Shown: positions 7,891 to 14,698 of the stretch, piece after piece
Position numbering within the stretch: position 1 is the first letter of the stretch
How the letters are laid out: every line of letters starts with the position of its first letter
NCBI GenBank assembly: GCA_016932815.1
Contig: JAFGCC010000005.1
Span: forward strand, 1-50,284
Reading direction: 5' to 3'
Origin: Microcaldota archaeon
GTDB lineage: Archaea > Micrarchaeota > Micrarchaeia > Anstonellales > Bilamarchaeaceae
Length of the DNA: 50,284 nt
Notes under the pieces: model-generated
The model's input: only the letters and a program-made list of their open reading frames with translations
Databases searched by the model: none
What the model was told of the DNA's origin: nothing
Made by a program: the position numbers and the translations under genes

Positions 7891-7989
7891 CTAGTAACCC
7901 CCCCAGATTTCGTCATCCTTCTCATTCTCCCAAATACGCTTTAGGGAAGCCTGCGAAAGGCTCCTCCATGCCTCTTCCTCAGAATCCAA
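7891..7989 (-). CDS. Tiny acidic ORF (32 aa) resembling an antitoxin tail
   Basis: Seen only by reading the gap between neighbours. It opens with TTG inside the end of the SocA-like gene and runs 32 codons, ending EKDDEIWGGY, followed directly by the next gene. The composition (SLSQASLKRIWENEKDD) resembles the C-terminal segment of RelB/VapB-type antitoxins, which typically end in a W-x-N-x-x-D-x-x-W/Y pattern. No DNA-binding N-terminus exists, because a stop lies six codons before the TTG. It is either a minimal antitoxin, a coupled peptide or the remnant of a full antitoxin gene. Confidence 0.45.
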   Translation of the reverse strand: MDSEEEAWRSLSQASLKRIWENEKDDEIWGGY

Positions 7990-8479
7990 ACAACCGCCTC
8001 TTTTCTAGCACCTTTTGCAGCATCTGCCTGGTTTCCCCGGGCTTGTACCAGGGTTTTTTGCCCATAATCCATTTTGCGGCATTCTCGATATCCATGATTT
8101 TTTCTTCCTTGAAGACATAAACTGCGGAAACCAGGAGTTCGATTTTATCAAAATCCTCCATCTCCGGTGCAAACGCTTCCCGGAGGGGAGCTATTTTCTC
8201 CGCTTCGCATTCCGGAATCTCTTTAGTGGGCCGCTCTTTGGCTTCCCATATCATGAATCCGCTTGTGGCCAGATTGAAAGAATAGGGGCCCTTTACATAC
8301 CAGGACTGCTTTGGAAGCCCTTCAATCCCCAGGGAGTGGAGCAGGTATATGGTCTTCTGGAATGTAAGCCTGTCTTCAAAGGTCTCCATCTCCACCTCCT
8401 TGCCCTGGGCAAGCTTGAAGAGGGAATTAAGCCTCCCCAGCATCCTTTTTTTCATCATTTTTTTCATCTCTGGCACCAT
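7979..8479 (-). CDS. SocA/Panacea (DUF4065)-like protein, probable antitoxin
   Basis: A 166-residue protein. The segment RLTFQKTIYLLHSLGI (about residues 33-48) followed by WYVKGPYSFNLA matches the L-Q-K-x-x-Y-x-L ... G-P-Y-S pattern of DUF4065/SocA-type domains, which act as antitoxins or proteolytic adaptors in Panacea systems. It continues with helices to KKPWYKPGETRQML. Start choice: the ATG at 8479 has AAGGAAG 8 nt upstream, but the one at 8443 (MLGRLNSLF) gives a shorter overlap with the preceding gene. It is coupled to the 247-residue gene upstream, which is the natural candidate for the toxin (inference). Confidence 0.6.
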   Translation of the reverse strand: MVPEMKKMMKKRMLGRLNSLFKLAQGKEVEMETFEDRLTFQKTIYLLHSLGIEGLPKQSWYVKGPYSFNLATSGFMIWEAKERPTKEIPECEAEKIAPLREAFAPEMEDFDKIELLVSAVYVFKEEKIMDIENAAKWIMGKKPWYKPGETRQMLQKVLEKRRLFGF

Positions 8480-9170
8480 TTTTATTACTTCCTTGGCCCA
8501 TTTCCATCTCCATGCGGGAGATTTTTCTCTCCAGGGCGGCTGCAATGGATTCTCCTATTTCCCCCAATTTTGAGGTTTTTACCAGGGTTTGCGGGGTTTG
8601 TTTGCAAAGCAGCAGATATTCCTGCATAAGCTCCACCAATCCTTCTTCTTCATATGGGATGCTGCATAGATATCCCTCTATCGCCTTAGTGTGGAGATAG
8701 TCGCCGCTGGAAGGGGCACTATTGAAGTAAATCTCATATCTTACCCCTTTTAGGATGCCAAGCAGCTTTTTCTCATCGCGCTCCTTTATCTGGTTCGCAA
8801 TCCTTGCAAACACCTTGCCCGCCCCCTGGAGGGCCCAAACCGTTTCCTGCAGTTCATTTGAGCGCGTTATCGAAAAATCTTCGATGGGCGGAGCATCCGT
8901 TGCCTCCGATAACCTATAATACTCCCAATTCCTAAAATCCCTGTGGATGAGTTCATTCTTAAGAATCACGTTTTTCAACAGCGATCTTAGTTCGCCTTCA
9001 TCCACTTGGGCGTCTTCAAAGATTATTTCCACGCCGGGGGGGATGTTGCCCGTAGAGCCTTTGAGTTCTCTGCCCCATTTTTTCACCATTGCCGCCCGTA
9101 TGCCCTCCCGAAGCAAAATTCCATGGAGGCTTACGGCAGAGGAAGTGAGGATGAATTTCTTATATGCCAT
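8427..9170 (-). CDS. Unknown protein, 247 aa; candidate toxin of the SocA-like operon
   Basis: No family recognised. The protein is soluble and mixed alpha/beta, with a VEIIFEDAQVDEGEL strand-helix, an acidic LKGVRYEIYFNSA strand near the middle and a Lys/Glu/Asp-rich tail (KNDEKKDAGEA) after residue about 215. It is first in a four-gene minus-strand operon and overlaps the SocA-like gene by 17-53 nt. A TATATAAG box is centred 30 nt from the ATG. First position with a 3' overlapping antitoxin-like partner matches many toxin-antitoxin layouts, though the toxin role is inference without a catalytic motif. Confidence 0.7.
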   Translation of the reverse strand: MAYKKFILTSSAVSLHGILLREGIRAAMVKKWGRELKGSTGNIPPGVEIIFEDAQVDEGELRSLLKNVILKNELIHRDFRNWEYYRLSEATDAPPIEDFSITRSNELQETVWALQGAGKVFARIANQIKERDEKKLLGILKGVRYEIYFNSAPSSGDYLHTKAIEGYLCSIPYEEEGLVELMQEYLLLCKQTPQTLVKTSKLGEIGESIAAALERKISRMEMEMGQGSNKNGARDEKNDEKKDAGEA

Positions 9171-9299
9171 ATTGTTGGTTTGGATTGGCCCTCCCTTATA
9201 TACCCGCTGAGGGGGGCATTCCGTTATTCCGCAAGCGGCAGCCGCACAGACAGGATGCCCTGCAAAGGAATAAAAACCGCAATTCTGTAGTGCAACCCT

Positions 9300-9785
9300 A
9301 TGGAAGAATACTTTGGGGAAAACAAAACGGGCTGCTGCCCGGAGTTCATCCCTTCGGCATTAGATGGAAAGACGGTCGAATTGAAGAAAAGGAAGTTCAT
9401 AAAGGGGCACATAACAAGCGTGTTCCATATCCCGCTTAATTTCGGCTCCGTGATGGGGAAGCTGTGTAAGGCGGCCATGGATGCAAAGGCGGTCCCGAAG
9501 CAGCCATTGTGGCTTAGCGACGAAAAATCCATGTGGGGCTCGGAGGTCTATTTCGCGGTGGAAAAAGAAGTCCCGGGGATTGAGAACGTGGAATTGAGCG
9601 GGACTTTCCTGACCAAGGTTTTCGAAGGGGAGTATAAGGAAGTAAGAAACTGGGTAAAGCAAATGCAGGAATACGCAAAAGGCAAGAAAAAGGAAATCAG
9701 GAAGATGTACTTTTTCTATACTTCCTGCCCAAAGTGCGCAAAAGCCTACGGGAAGAACTACGTGGTTATTTTCGCGCAGGTTTGA
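9300..9785 (+). CDS. Conserved protein of a widespread 'hydrolase'-annotated family
   Basis: A 161-residue protein with a strongly conserved pattern: CCPEFIPSALDGKTVE at the N-terminus, FHIPLNFGSVM, SGTFLTKVFEGEYKEV and a C-terminal YTSCPKCAKAYGKNYVV with a C-x2-C pair. I recognise this as a family found across bacteria and archaea and often labelled hydrolase without experimental support. The F-E-G-x-Y motif and fold pattern recall GyrI-like small-molecule binding proteins. The paired cysteines at both ends might bind metal or form a redox pair (inference). GGAATAAAAAC is centred about 29 nt before the ATG. Confidence 0.85.
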   Translation: MEEYFGENKTGCCPEFIPSALDGKTVELKKRKFIKGHITSVFHIPLNFGSVMGKLCKAAMDAKAVPKQPLWLSDEKSMWGSEVYFAVEKEVPGIENVELSGTFLTKVFEGEYKEVRNWVKQMQEYAKGKKKEIRKMYFFYTSCPKCAKAYGKNYVVIFAQV

Positions 9786-9825
9786 ATCCGGATGCGGGAT
9801 TAAGAATCCGTCGGGCAAGGGCGCC

Positions 9826-10401
9826 TTAAGAGGTTCCCTTGTTTTCAGAGGTAATCCTTCGGAGGCTCTCGCACGTATCCGTTACCTTCTCCAGGTTGGA
9901 GGTTCTTGTGTCTTCCTTAACCACATAAGCGCGTTCCATGCCGCCTGAAGCCCCGGGTTTGCTGCTGAAAGTGACCTTGAAACCCATGCCGGTTATGCGG
10001 GACATCGTATAATTGTCCATCCTGCGCTCACTTGTAGGAATCTCCAGGTGTATAGCAACTGTGGGCACGCGGCTGGCATTGTAGACTAGCTCCATGCTGC
10101 CTCCGCAGAATTCCTCCAACTCCTTTTGGATGCTCTTGAACGCTTCCAGTTTTGCGGCGAAATTGCCCTCAAAAAACGCTTTGAAGGAATCCTCCACTTT
10201 CTCCGGGGAGAGTGCCCCCCTAATTTTTGATTTTGAATCAGGGCGCGGGCCTTCAGCCAGGGGGGAAAACCCGCCTCTGCCGAAATTCATGAAAAGCGTG
10301 GTCGCGGCATGGGAAAACTCGGTGGGCTTGCGGGTAGTTGGGGCCCTTTTGCCCGGAGCCGTTGAATCGCGTGCCGGGGGTTTGGAGGTTCGTTCGTTCA
10401 T
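9826..10401 (-). CDS. Hypothetical protein with disordered N-terminus, 191 aa
   Basis: No family recognised. Residues 1-70 are rich in Thr, Ser, Pro, Arg and Lys and look disordered; a globular region follows (SPEKVEDSFKAFFEGNF, VAIHLEIPTSERR, FKVTFSSKPGASGGMERAYVV). Start choice is uncertain: ATGs at 10410, 10407 and 10401 are close together; CCTTAAAATA centred at 10430 best fits 10401. It is convergent with the preceding gene. The alternation of strands and helices suggests a small alpha/beta domain of unknown role. Confidence 0.65.
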   Translation of the reverse strand: MNERTSKPPARDSTAPGKRAPTTRKPTEFSHAATTLFMNFGRGGFSPLAEGPRPDSKSKIRGALSPEKVEDSFKAFFEGNFAAKLEAFKSIQKELEEFCGGSMELVYNASRVPTVAIHLEIPTSERRMDNYTMSRITGMGFKVTFSSKPGASGGMERAYVVKEDTRTSNLEKVTDTCESLRRITSENKGTS

Positions 10402-10506
10402 AACCATCATATTGGGCGGATAACCCTTAAAATACCGTATCCTGAAACCGGAAACCGGGGATAAGTGTGGGGGCAATACAACGCCGCAAAAGCCCGGGGA
10501 GAACCG

Positions 10507-10659
10507 CTACTCCGCAAGTTTTTTCTTCACGTCTGCGATTTCATCGTGCAGTGCCTTATCCCGCTTCAGGGGGTCTGCCTTTGCCTTTTTTTCGAGCATT
10601 TCCAGTTTTGAGCGCAGGTTCGCTTTTTTCCTTGCCAAATCCTTTTTGCTAAGAGCCAT
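10507..10659 (-). CDS. Small charged helical protein, 50 aa
   Basis: A short Lys/Ala/Leu/Glu-rich ORF starting MALSKKDLARKKANLRSKL and ending DVKKKLAE. It is predicted to be one long amphipathic helix or coiled coil with high positive charge. Codon use matches neighbours and the reading frame is clean from ATG to TAG. Possibly a nucleic-acid-associated or ribosome-associated small protein; function unknown. It is divergent from the RNase J-like gene. Confidence 0.65.
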   Translation of the reverse strand: MALSKKDLARKKANLRSKLEMLEKKAKADPLKRDKALHDEIADVKKKLAE

Positions 10660-10796
10660 TGGTGCCACCACATAGGAATGTATCGCCAGCTACCCAAATT
10701 CCGGGGGAACCGCAATCTTTTGTTTCTCCGGGAAACTACACTCCTGTGCCCTTCTTGGTTGGGAATACTTATAATCTTGCCCACCAATATCACAGC

Positions 10797-12155
10797 ATGG
10801 CATCTCTCACGTTCTATGGGGGCGCAGGGGAAATCGGGGGGAACAAAATCCTCCTAAAAGACCTTGATGCGAAAATCTACCTGGATTTCGGCGAAGAATT
10901 CGGGTTTGGCGAAGAATACTTCTGGGAGTACCTCCAGCCAAGGGCCGCAAACGGGCTGGAAGTCTATTTTGAGTTCGGGCTGGTCCCAAAGGTGGAAAAA
11001 CTCTACTCAAAAGCGATGCTTGAGCGCACCCCCCTGGATTATGAGGAGCCGGACATAGACGGGGTGATAATTAGCCACGCGCACTCAGACCACCTTGGGC
11101 ACCTGCCATTCATAGACGAAAAAATACCCCTTTACATGGGGCATGGGGCAAGGAGGATAACCGAGATTTACCGGAAGCTCTACCCTTCATTCTACAATCT
11201 GGGAGAGCACGAGAACATTGTGGATTTTAGCTCAAAGGAGAAATTCTCCATAAAACACCTTGAAATCGAGCCGGTGCACGTTGAGCATTCAATCCCAGGG
11301 GCATACGGCTTCATAATCAAGACGAGCGGGGGAAACATCGTATATACCGGGGACCTGAGGATGCACGGGCCACGTGCGGACATGACAAGGGAGTTCATAG
11401 AAAGGGCGAAAGAGGCCAAACCTTACGCGATGCTGTGTGAGGGAACCAGGATGGAATCGGAAAGCGAACATAATTTTACGGAAGGGGAGGTTGGGGATAA
11501 AGTCTCCCAAATCATTAAGGGTGCAAATGGAATCGTGTTCGGGTATTTCTCGATGAGCAACATAGACCGCTTCATGAGCTTTTACAATGCGGCAAGGGAG
11601 AACGGGAGGATTTTGGTTGTGGATACGAGGCTCGCATATGTTCTCAACAACCTAAAAGACAAAATAAGCGTGCTCCCGGATGTCCTAGAAGACGAGAATA
11701 TCCGCGTATACTACCGGCTCGCAAAATCCTGCACGTTCTGCGAAAAGGACTATTACGTGTGGGAGCGGGAATTCATGGGGAGGAAAATCACGTATGAGGA
11801 TATCCGCAAAAACCCGGAAAAATACGTGATGCACCTCAATTTCAACAAGCTAATGGAATTAGTCTACCTCCAGCCAAAGGATGCGCATTTTATCTATTCA
11901 AGTTCCGAGCACTTTCTGGAAGGGGAAGGAAACGAGGAGGAAAAGAAGCGCTGGGAGGCCTGGATGGGGCATTTTGGGATAGAATTCCACAAGGCGCACT
12001 GCTCAGGCCATGCTTCCAAAGAGGACCTGGGGGAAATGATAAAGGAGATAAACCCGGAAATCCTAATCCCCATACACACATCCAAGCCCGAAGAGTTCCT
12101 GAAACTGCACAAAAACGTAAGGATTCCAAAGAAGGGGGAAACAATCGAACTCTAG
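10797..12155 (+). CDS. RNase J-like beta-CASP metallo-beta-lactamase ribonuclease
   Basis: A 452-residue enzyme. It opens with FYGGAGEIGGNKILL, has the metal-binding motif SHAHSDHLGHLP (H-x-H-x-D-H), a later YTGDLRMHG motif, and a C-terminal PIHTSKPEEF with the last histidine of the active site. The middle (residues about 190-350) is the beta-CASP insertion. Length and layout match archaeal RNase J, a 5'-3' exonuclease in RNA turnover; the short-length RNase Z fold lacks the beta-CASP part. An extended upstream frame exists, but TTATAA centred 25 nt before the ATG at 10797 supports a leaderless start. CTFCEKDYYVW in the insert is distinctive. Confidence 0.85.
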   Translation: MASLTFYGGAGEIGGNKILLKDLDAKIYLDFGEEFGFGEEYFWEYLQPRAANGLEVYFEFGLVPKVEKLYSKAMLERTPLDYEEPDIDGVIISHAHSDHLGHLPFIDEKIPLYMGHGARRITEIYRKLYPSFYNLGEHENIVDFSSKEKFSIKHLEIEPVHVEHSIPGAYGFIIKTSGGNIVYTGDLRMHGPRADMTREFIERAKEAKPYAMLCEGTRMESESEHNFTEGEVGDKVSQIIKGANGIVFGYFSMSNIDRFMSFYNAARENGRILVVDTRLAYVLNNLKDKISVLPDVLEDENIRVYYRLAKSCTFCEKDYYVWEREFMGRKITYEDIRKNPEKYVMHLNFNKLMELVYLQPKDAHFIYSSSEHFLEGEGNEEEKKRWEAWMGHFGIEFHKAHCSGHASKEDLGEMIKEINPEILIPIHTSKPEEFLKLHKNVRIPKKGETIEL

Positions 12156-12163
12156 AATGGGGG

Positions 12164-12565
12164 CTAGCGCATCTTGGATGCCCCAACGATAATTGAAACT
12201 TCCCTTAATAATTCGTCCCTTATGTGCGCCCCTCTTAGAATATCCGAGTATTGCTTCCTGTACTCTTTTAGGGTAAGGAACCTTGCGAGCACTTCGCACG
12301 CAAAGCCTTCAAGCGGAAATTCCAGGGTTTTGTTTATTGCGGGAACCACGCTTTTTGCCCAGGGATTTATATCCATGCTCATTAGCTTCCCAATCTTCCT
12401 TGCGGGAAGTTTCCCCCCTGCAAGCTTATAGGCTGGAAAAGAGAGAACCGTTCTGGGCGGGCGGGCTTCGTATAGCACATCCCCGAAGATTCCGGATTTG
12501 GGTTTTGGGATTTTCCCCGGGTGGGGAAGGGCCTCCAGGGCACGCACGGCGGCGGGTTGGACCAT
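12164..12565 (-). CDS. Hypothetical protein, 133 aa
   Basis: No family recognised. A basic soluble protein beginning MVQPAAVRALEALPHPGK, with FACEVLARFLTLKEYRKQY and a helical C-terminal HIRDELLREVSIIVG. The TATTTATAC box centred 25 nt upstream supports the ATG at 12565, giving a leaderless transcript. This box lies inside a perfect 10-bp inverted repeat that also reaches close to the start codon. The gene converges on the RNase J-like gene with an 8-nt gap. Confidence 0.6.
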   Translation of the reverse strand: MVQPAAVRALEALPHPGKIPKPKSGIFGDVLYEARPPRTVLSFPAYKLAGGKLPARKIGKLMSMDINPWAKSVVPAINKTLEFPLEGFACEVLARFLTLKEYRKQYSDILRGAHIRDELLREVSIIVGASKMR

Positions 12566-12567
12566 CA

Positions 12568-12599
12568 GCGTATTTATGGGGCAAGAAGTATAAATACGC
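12568..12599. promoter_or_regulatory. 10-bp inverted repeat enclosing the TATA box of the 133-aa gene
   Basis: GCGTATTTAT (12568-12577) is repeated in perfect inverse as ATAAATACGC (12590-12599) with a 12-bp spacer. The right arm overlaps the minus-strand TATA box and the left arm ends 3 bp before the start codon. The geometry suits a dimeric repressor site. No regulator is identified. Confidence 0.5.
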
Positions 12600-12682
12600 C
12601 TGTTGGAAAGCTAAAAAATGCCGGCGGGGCACGAGGGCCGTGGCCCCAAAACTCCCTTGCCCTAAGATTGCGGAGAACCGCA

Positions 12683-13222
12683 TCAGAAATACTTCCAGCT
12701 TGTAGGTTCAGTTGGGGTAAAGACGGGCCAGAAATCAGACCTCATCATGCTTTCGATGTAGTCTCCGAGCATCTGGCTGGTAAGGTTTGGCCTCTTGGCA
12801 AGGTCATAGAGTATGCGCAGGCGCTCGCTGGTCGTCGCATACTTCATGCACTCATCGATATTGGGATTCTTCTGTGCGGCTTCGAAGAGTTCGCGGAGGA
12901 TTGGCAGGAAATTCATGGAACCCTCGCTCCCGTCTAAGAAGAGGCTTACTGCCTGCTTGTATCCGGGCTTGTCCTTGATTATTGCCCTAAACTGCTCAAT
13001 CTCCCTTATTTCCGAAGGGCTTGCTGCGGGGCGCTGGGTGTTCTGCCTTACGCTGCCGCGGAATGCGGTCCACGAGCTGTTTGCGGGCACACAGGCGGAA
13101 GCAAGCAGGCCTCCGGCCGCTGCTGCGCATTTTGCGATGAACCTGCGGCGGTTCGGCTTTTCGGGCTTTGACGATGCGCCGACGGCAGTACTCTCCTTCT
13201 TGAATCTCAATTCCCTTGACAT
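12683..13222 (-). CDS. Tat-type lipoprotein, paralog of the next gene
   Basis: A 179-residue protein. Residues about 25-45 carry a twin-arginine signal (NRRRFIAKCAAAAGGLLASAC) ending in a lipobox-like LASAC, so it should be exported folded through Tat and lipid-anchored. The mature part is helical: EIEQFRAIIKDKPGY, FLDGSEGSMNFLPILRELF, NIDECMKYATTSERLRILYDLA. The same pattern occurs in the neighbour at 13299-13838, so the two arose by duplication. TTTTTAATTG centred about 26 nt upstream supports the ATG at 13222. Function unknown. Confidence 0.75.
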   Translation of the reverse strand: MSRELRFKKESTAVGASSKPEKPNRRRFIAKCAAAAGGLLASACVPANSSWTAFRGSVRQNTQRPAASPSEIREIEQFRAIIKDKPGYKQAVSLFLDGSEGSMNFLPILRELFEAAQKNPNIDECMKYATTSERLRILYDLAKRPNLTSQMLGDYIESMMRSDFWPVFTPTEPTSWKYF

Positions 13223-13298
13223 GGCATCTTTTAGTGTGGGAAAACAATTAAAAACAAGTATTAGAGTCCCATTCCGGCATTCGCGCACGGGCGCGGGC

Positions 13299-13838
13299 TC
13301 ACTCTTTTGGGGTGCCCCGCCCGAACTGCCTGATATTTTGGATATAAGAATCGAGCATCCAGGATTCCAAATGGGGGTATCCTGCGAGCTTAGAGAGCAG
13401 GCGCAAATCCGTTGGATTGGCAGTGTGCTTCATGCACTCAGAAAACTTCGGATGGCGCCCGGCATTCCTAAAGAGCGCGCGAAGAACCGGGAGGTATTGC
13501 ATGGATTCCTTAGTGCCGTTAAGGAACCTGTTTGCGAGTTGCAAATAAGTTGGGTTATCCTTTATGCTTTCCCTGAATGCGTTAATCTCCTCTATCTGCT
13601 CCGCGCTTGCGGGTTTTGGCGGCTCTTTTTTTACCACTAATGGTGCCCGCGGGAGGGGGTTGTCATCAAACGGGGAGCGGGGAGGGGGCACATTCTTTGC
13701 GCAGGATAAGGAGAAGATTCCCGCAAAAACCACAGAAGAAAGCAATGCGGCATTTTTGAAGGGGTTGCGGCGCACCCGCTTCTTGTTCTGGGGCTTTGGC
13801 GCAACGCTGGAGGGTTTGCTGCGGATTTTCCGTTCCAC
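13299..13838 (-). CDS. Secreted lipoprotein, tandem paralog of the Tat lipoprotein
   Basis: A 179-residue protein, the same length as its neighbour. An N-terminal basic stretch (KKRVRRNPFKNAALL) precedes a hydrophobic core ending in lipobox LSLSC. A Pro/Lys-rich linker follows (VPPPRSPFDDNPLPRAP), then the shared domain: EINAFRESIKDNPTY, FLNGTKESMQYLPVLRALF, FSECMKHTANPTDLRLLSKLAGYPH. Start is GTG at 13838, chosen because CTTTTAAGC is centred 26 nt upstream; no ATG fits. The signal has RR in KRVRRNP but is a weaker Tat match than the neighbour, so Sec export is possible. Function unknown. Confidence 0.7.
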   Translation of the reverse strand: MERKIRSKPSSVAPKPQNKKRVRRNPFKNAALLSSVVFAGIFSLSCAKNVPPPRSPFDDNPLPRAPLVVKKEPPKPASAEQIEEINAFRESIKDNPTYLQLANRFLNGTKESMQYLPVLRALFRNAGRHPKFSECMKHTANPTDLRLLSKLAGYPHLESWMLDSYIQNIRQFGRGTPKE

Positions 13839-13916
13839 ACTAAGAGTATAGATGGCGCCGCTTAAAAGGATATCTCTTAAGAGCCCACAAGAGAACACAG
13901 TTAGCAGAGCAGGGGA

Positions 13917-14642
13917 TTATTGGAGTTCTTCGGTGGGGGGAACGTACTCCCTTCGGAGAATATTCGGAAGCTCCACTCCCAGCATAAGGGCAAATGCCCG
14001 GTAATGCCTAAATGGCTTGGTCTTGATTTTGCCCTCTTCAAAACCCACAACGAAGCTTGCAAAAACCTCAATTCCGCACTTCGCGCATTCCTGGAGGAAG
14101 CGGCACACCCTAAGAAACGCATCCTTGTCTTTTGGCCTGCACAATTTATTGTATTCCACGTTGTTTACCGCATTTACGGAGATGCGGACAGAATCCAGGC
14201 CCGCACCCTTTAGTTGCGCGGGCATATTCCCCCAGCGGGCCACTGCGCCATTTGTATTTAGCGAGATTTCCCCGGAATAGCCAAAAGCGCGCAGGCCCCT
14301 AATTGAATCGCAAACCGCAGGAAAGTTCAGGAGTGGCTCCCCCAGGCCCACAAACACTATTTCATCTGGCATCCTCTTTCTTATGCGCTCTTTTGCAAGA
14401 GGGAGGATGTCTTCTGCCAGGGGCGCCCTTGGGAGATATAAGTTGCCTCCTGCCTTCTTTTCATATATGTTGGGCCTTCCCTCCATTGCAGCCTTCCTTC
14501 CGCAGAACCTGCACGAATTTATGCACGCGTAATTTCCCACAGAATTTACGTAGAGGGTTTCCCTGCCCCGCTGCTGGGGCGTGGAAAAGGAATAGAGTAT
14601 CTTGCCGGGGGCCCTCTGCGCCTGGAGCCTGGTTTTTCCCAT
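13917..14642 (-). CDS. Radical SAM protein (TatD-associated type)
   Basis: A 241-residue radical SAM enzyme. NYACINSCRFCGR (about residues 37-49) supplies the C-x3-C-x2-C cluster ligands; VGLGEPLLN is the GGE-type SAM motif, and SLNTNGAV and VRISVNAV are later strands of the TIM barrel. Short length and the SVGNYACINSCRFCGR pattern match radical SAM proteins encoded near TatD nucleases. The reaction is unknown. The gene follows uvrC by 56 nt but has its own TTTTTTAAAG box centred 28 nt upstream, so it can be transcribed separately. Confidence in family is high, in subgroup moderate. Confidence 0.85.
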   Translation of the reverse strand: MGKTRLQAQRAPGKILYSFSTPQQRGRETLYVNSVGNYACINSCRFCGRKAAMEGRPNIYEKKAGGNLYLPRAPLAEDILPLAKERIRKRMPDEIVFVGLGEPLLNFPAVCDSIRGLRAFGYSGEISLNTNGAVARWGNMPAQLKGAGLDSVRISVNAVNNVEYNKLCRPKDKDAFLRVCRFLQECAKCGIEVFASFVVGFEEGKIKTKPFRHYRAFALMLGVELPNILRREYVPPTEELQ

Positions 14643-14698
14643 ATAATGGAATTAGGGATAACCTCTCTTTAAAAAAGTGCCCTCGTTGCAAGGAAAAA

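Noticed and set aside
12617-12664. A 15-codon plus-strand ORF facing the same TATA box as the 133-aa gene
   Set aside because: Very short, no family and low-complexity composition; the box is more simply explained by the minus-strand gene.
12813-13640. A 275-codon plus-strand ORF across the two lipoprotein genes
   Set aside because: The opposite strand has two mutually similar proteins with export signals and well-placed TATA boxes; the plus frame has no recognisable domain or promoter.
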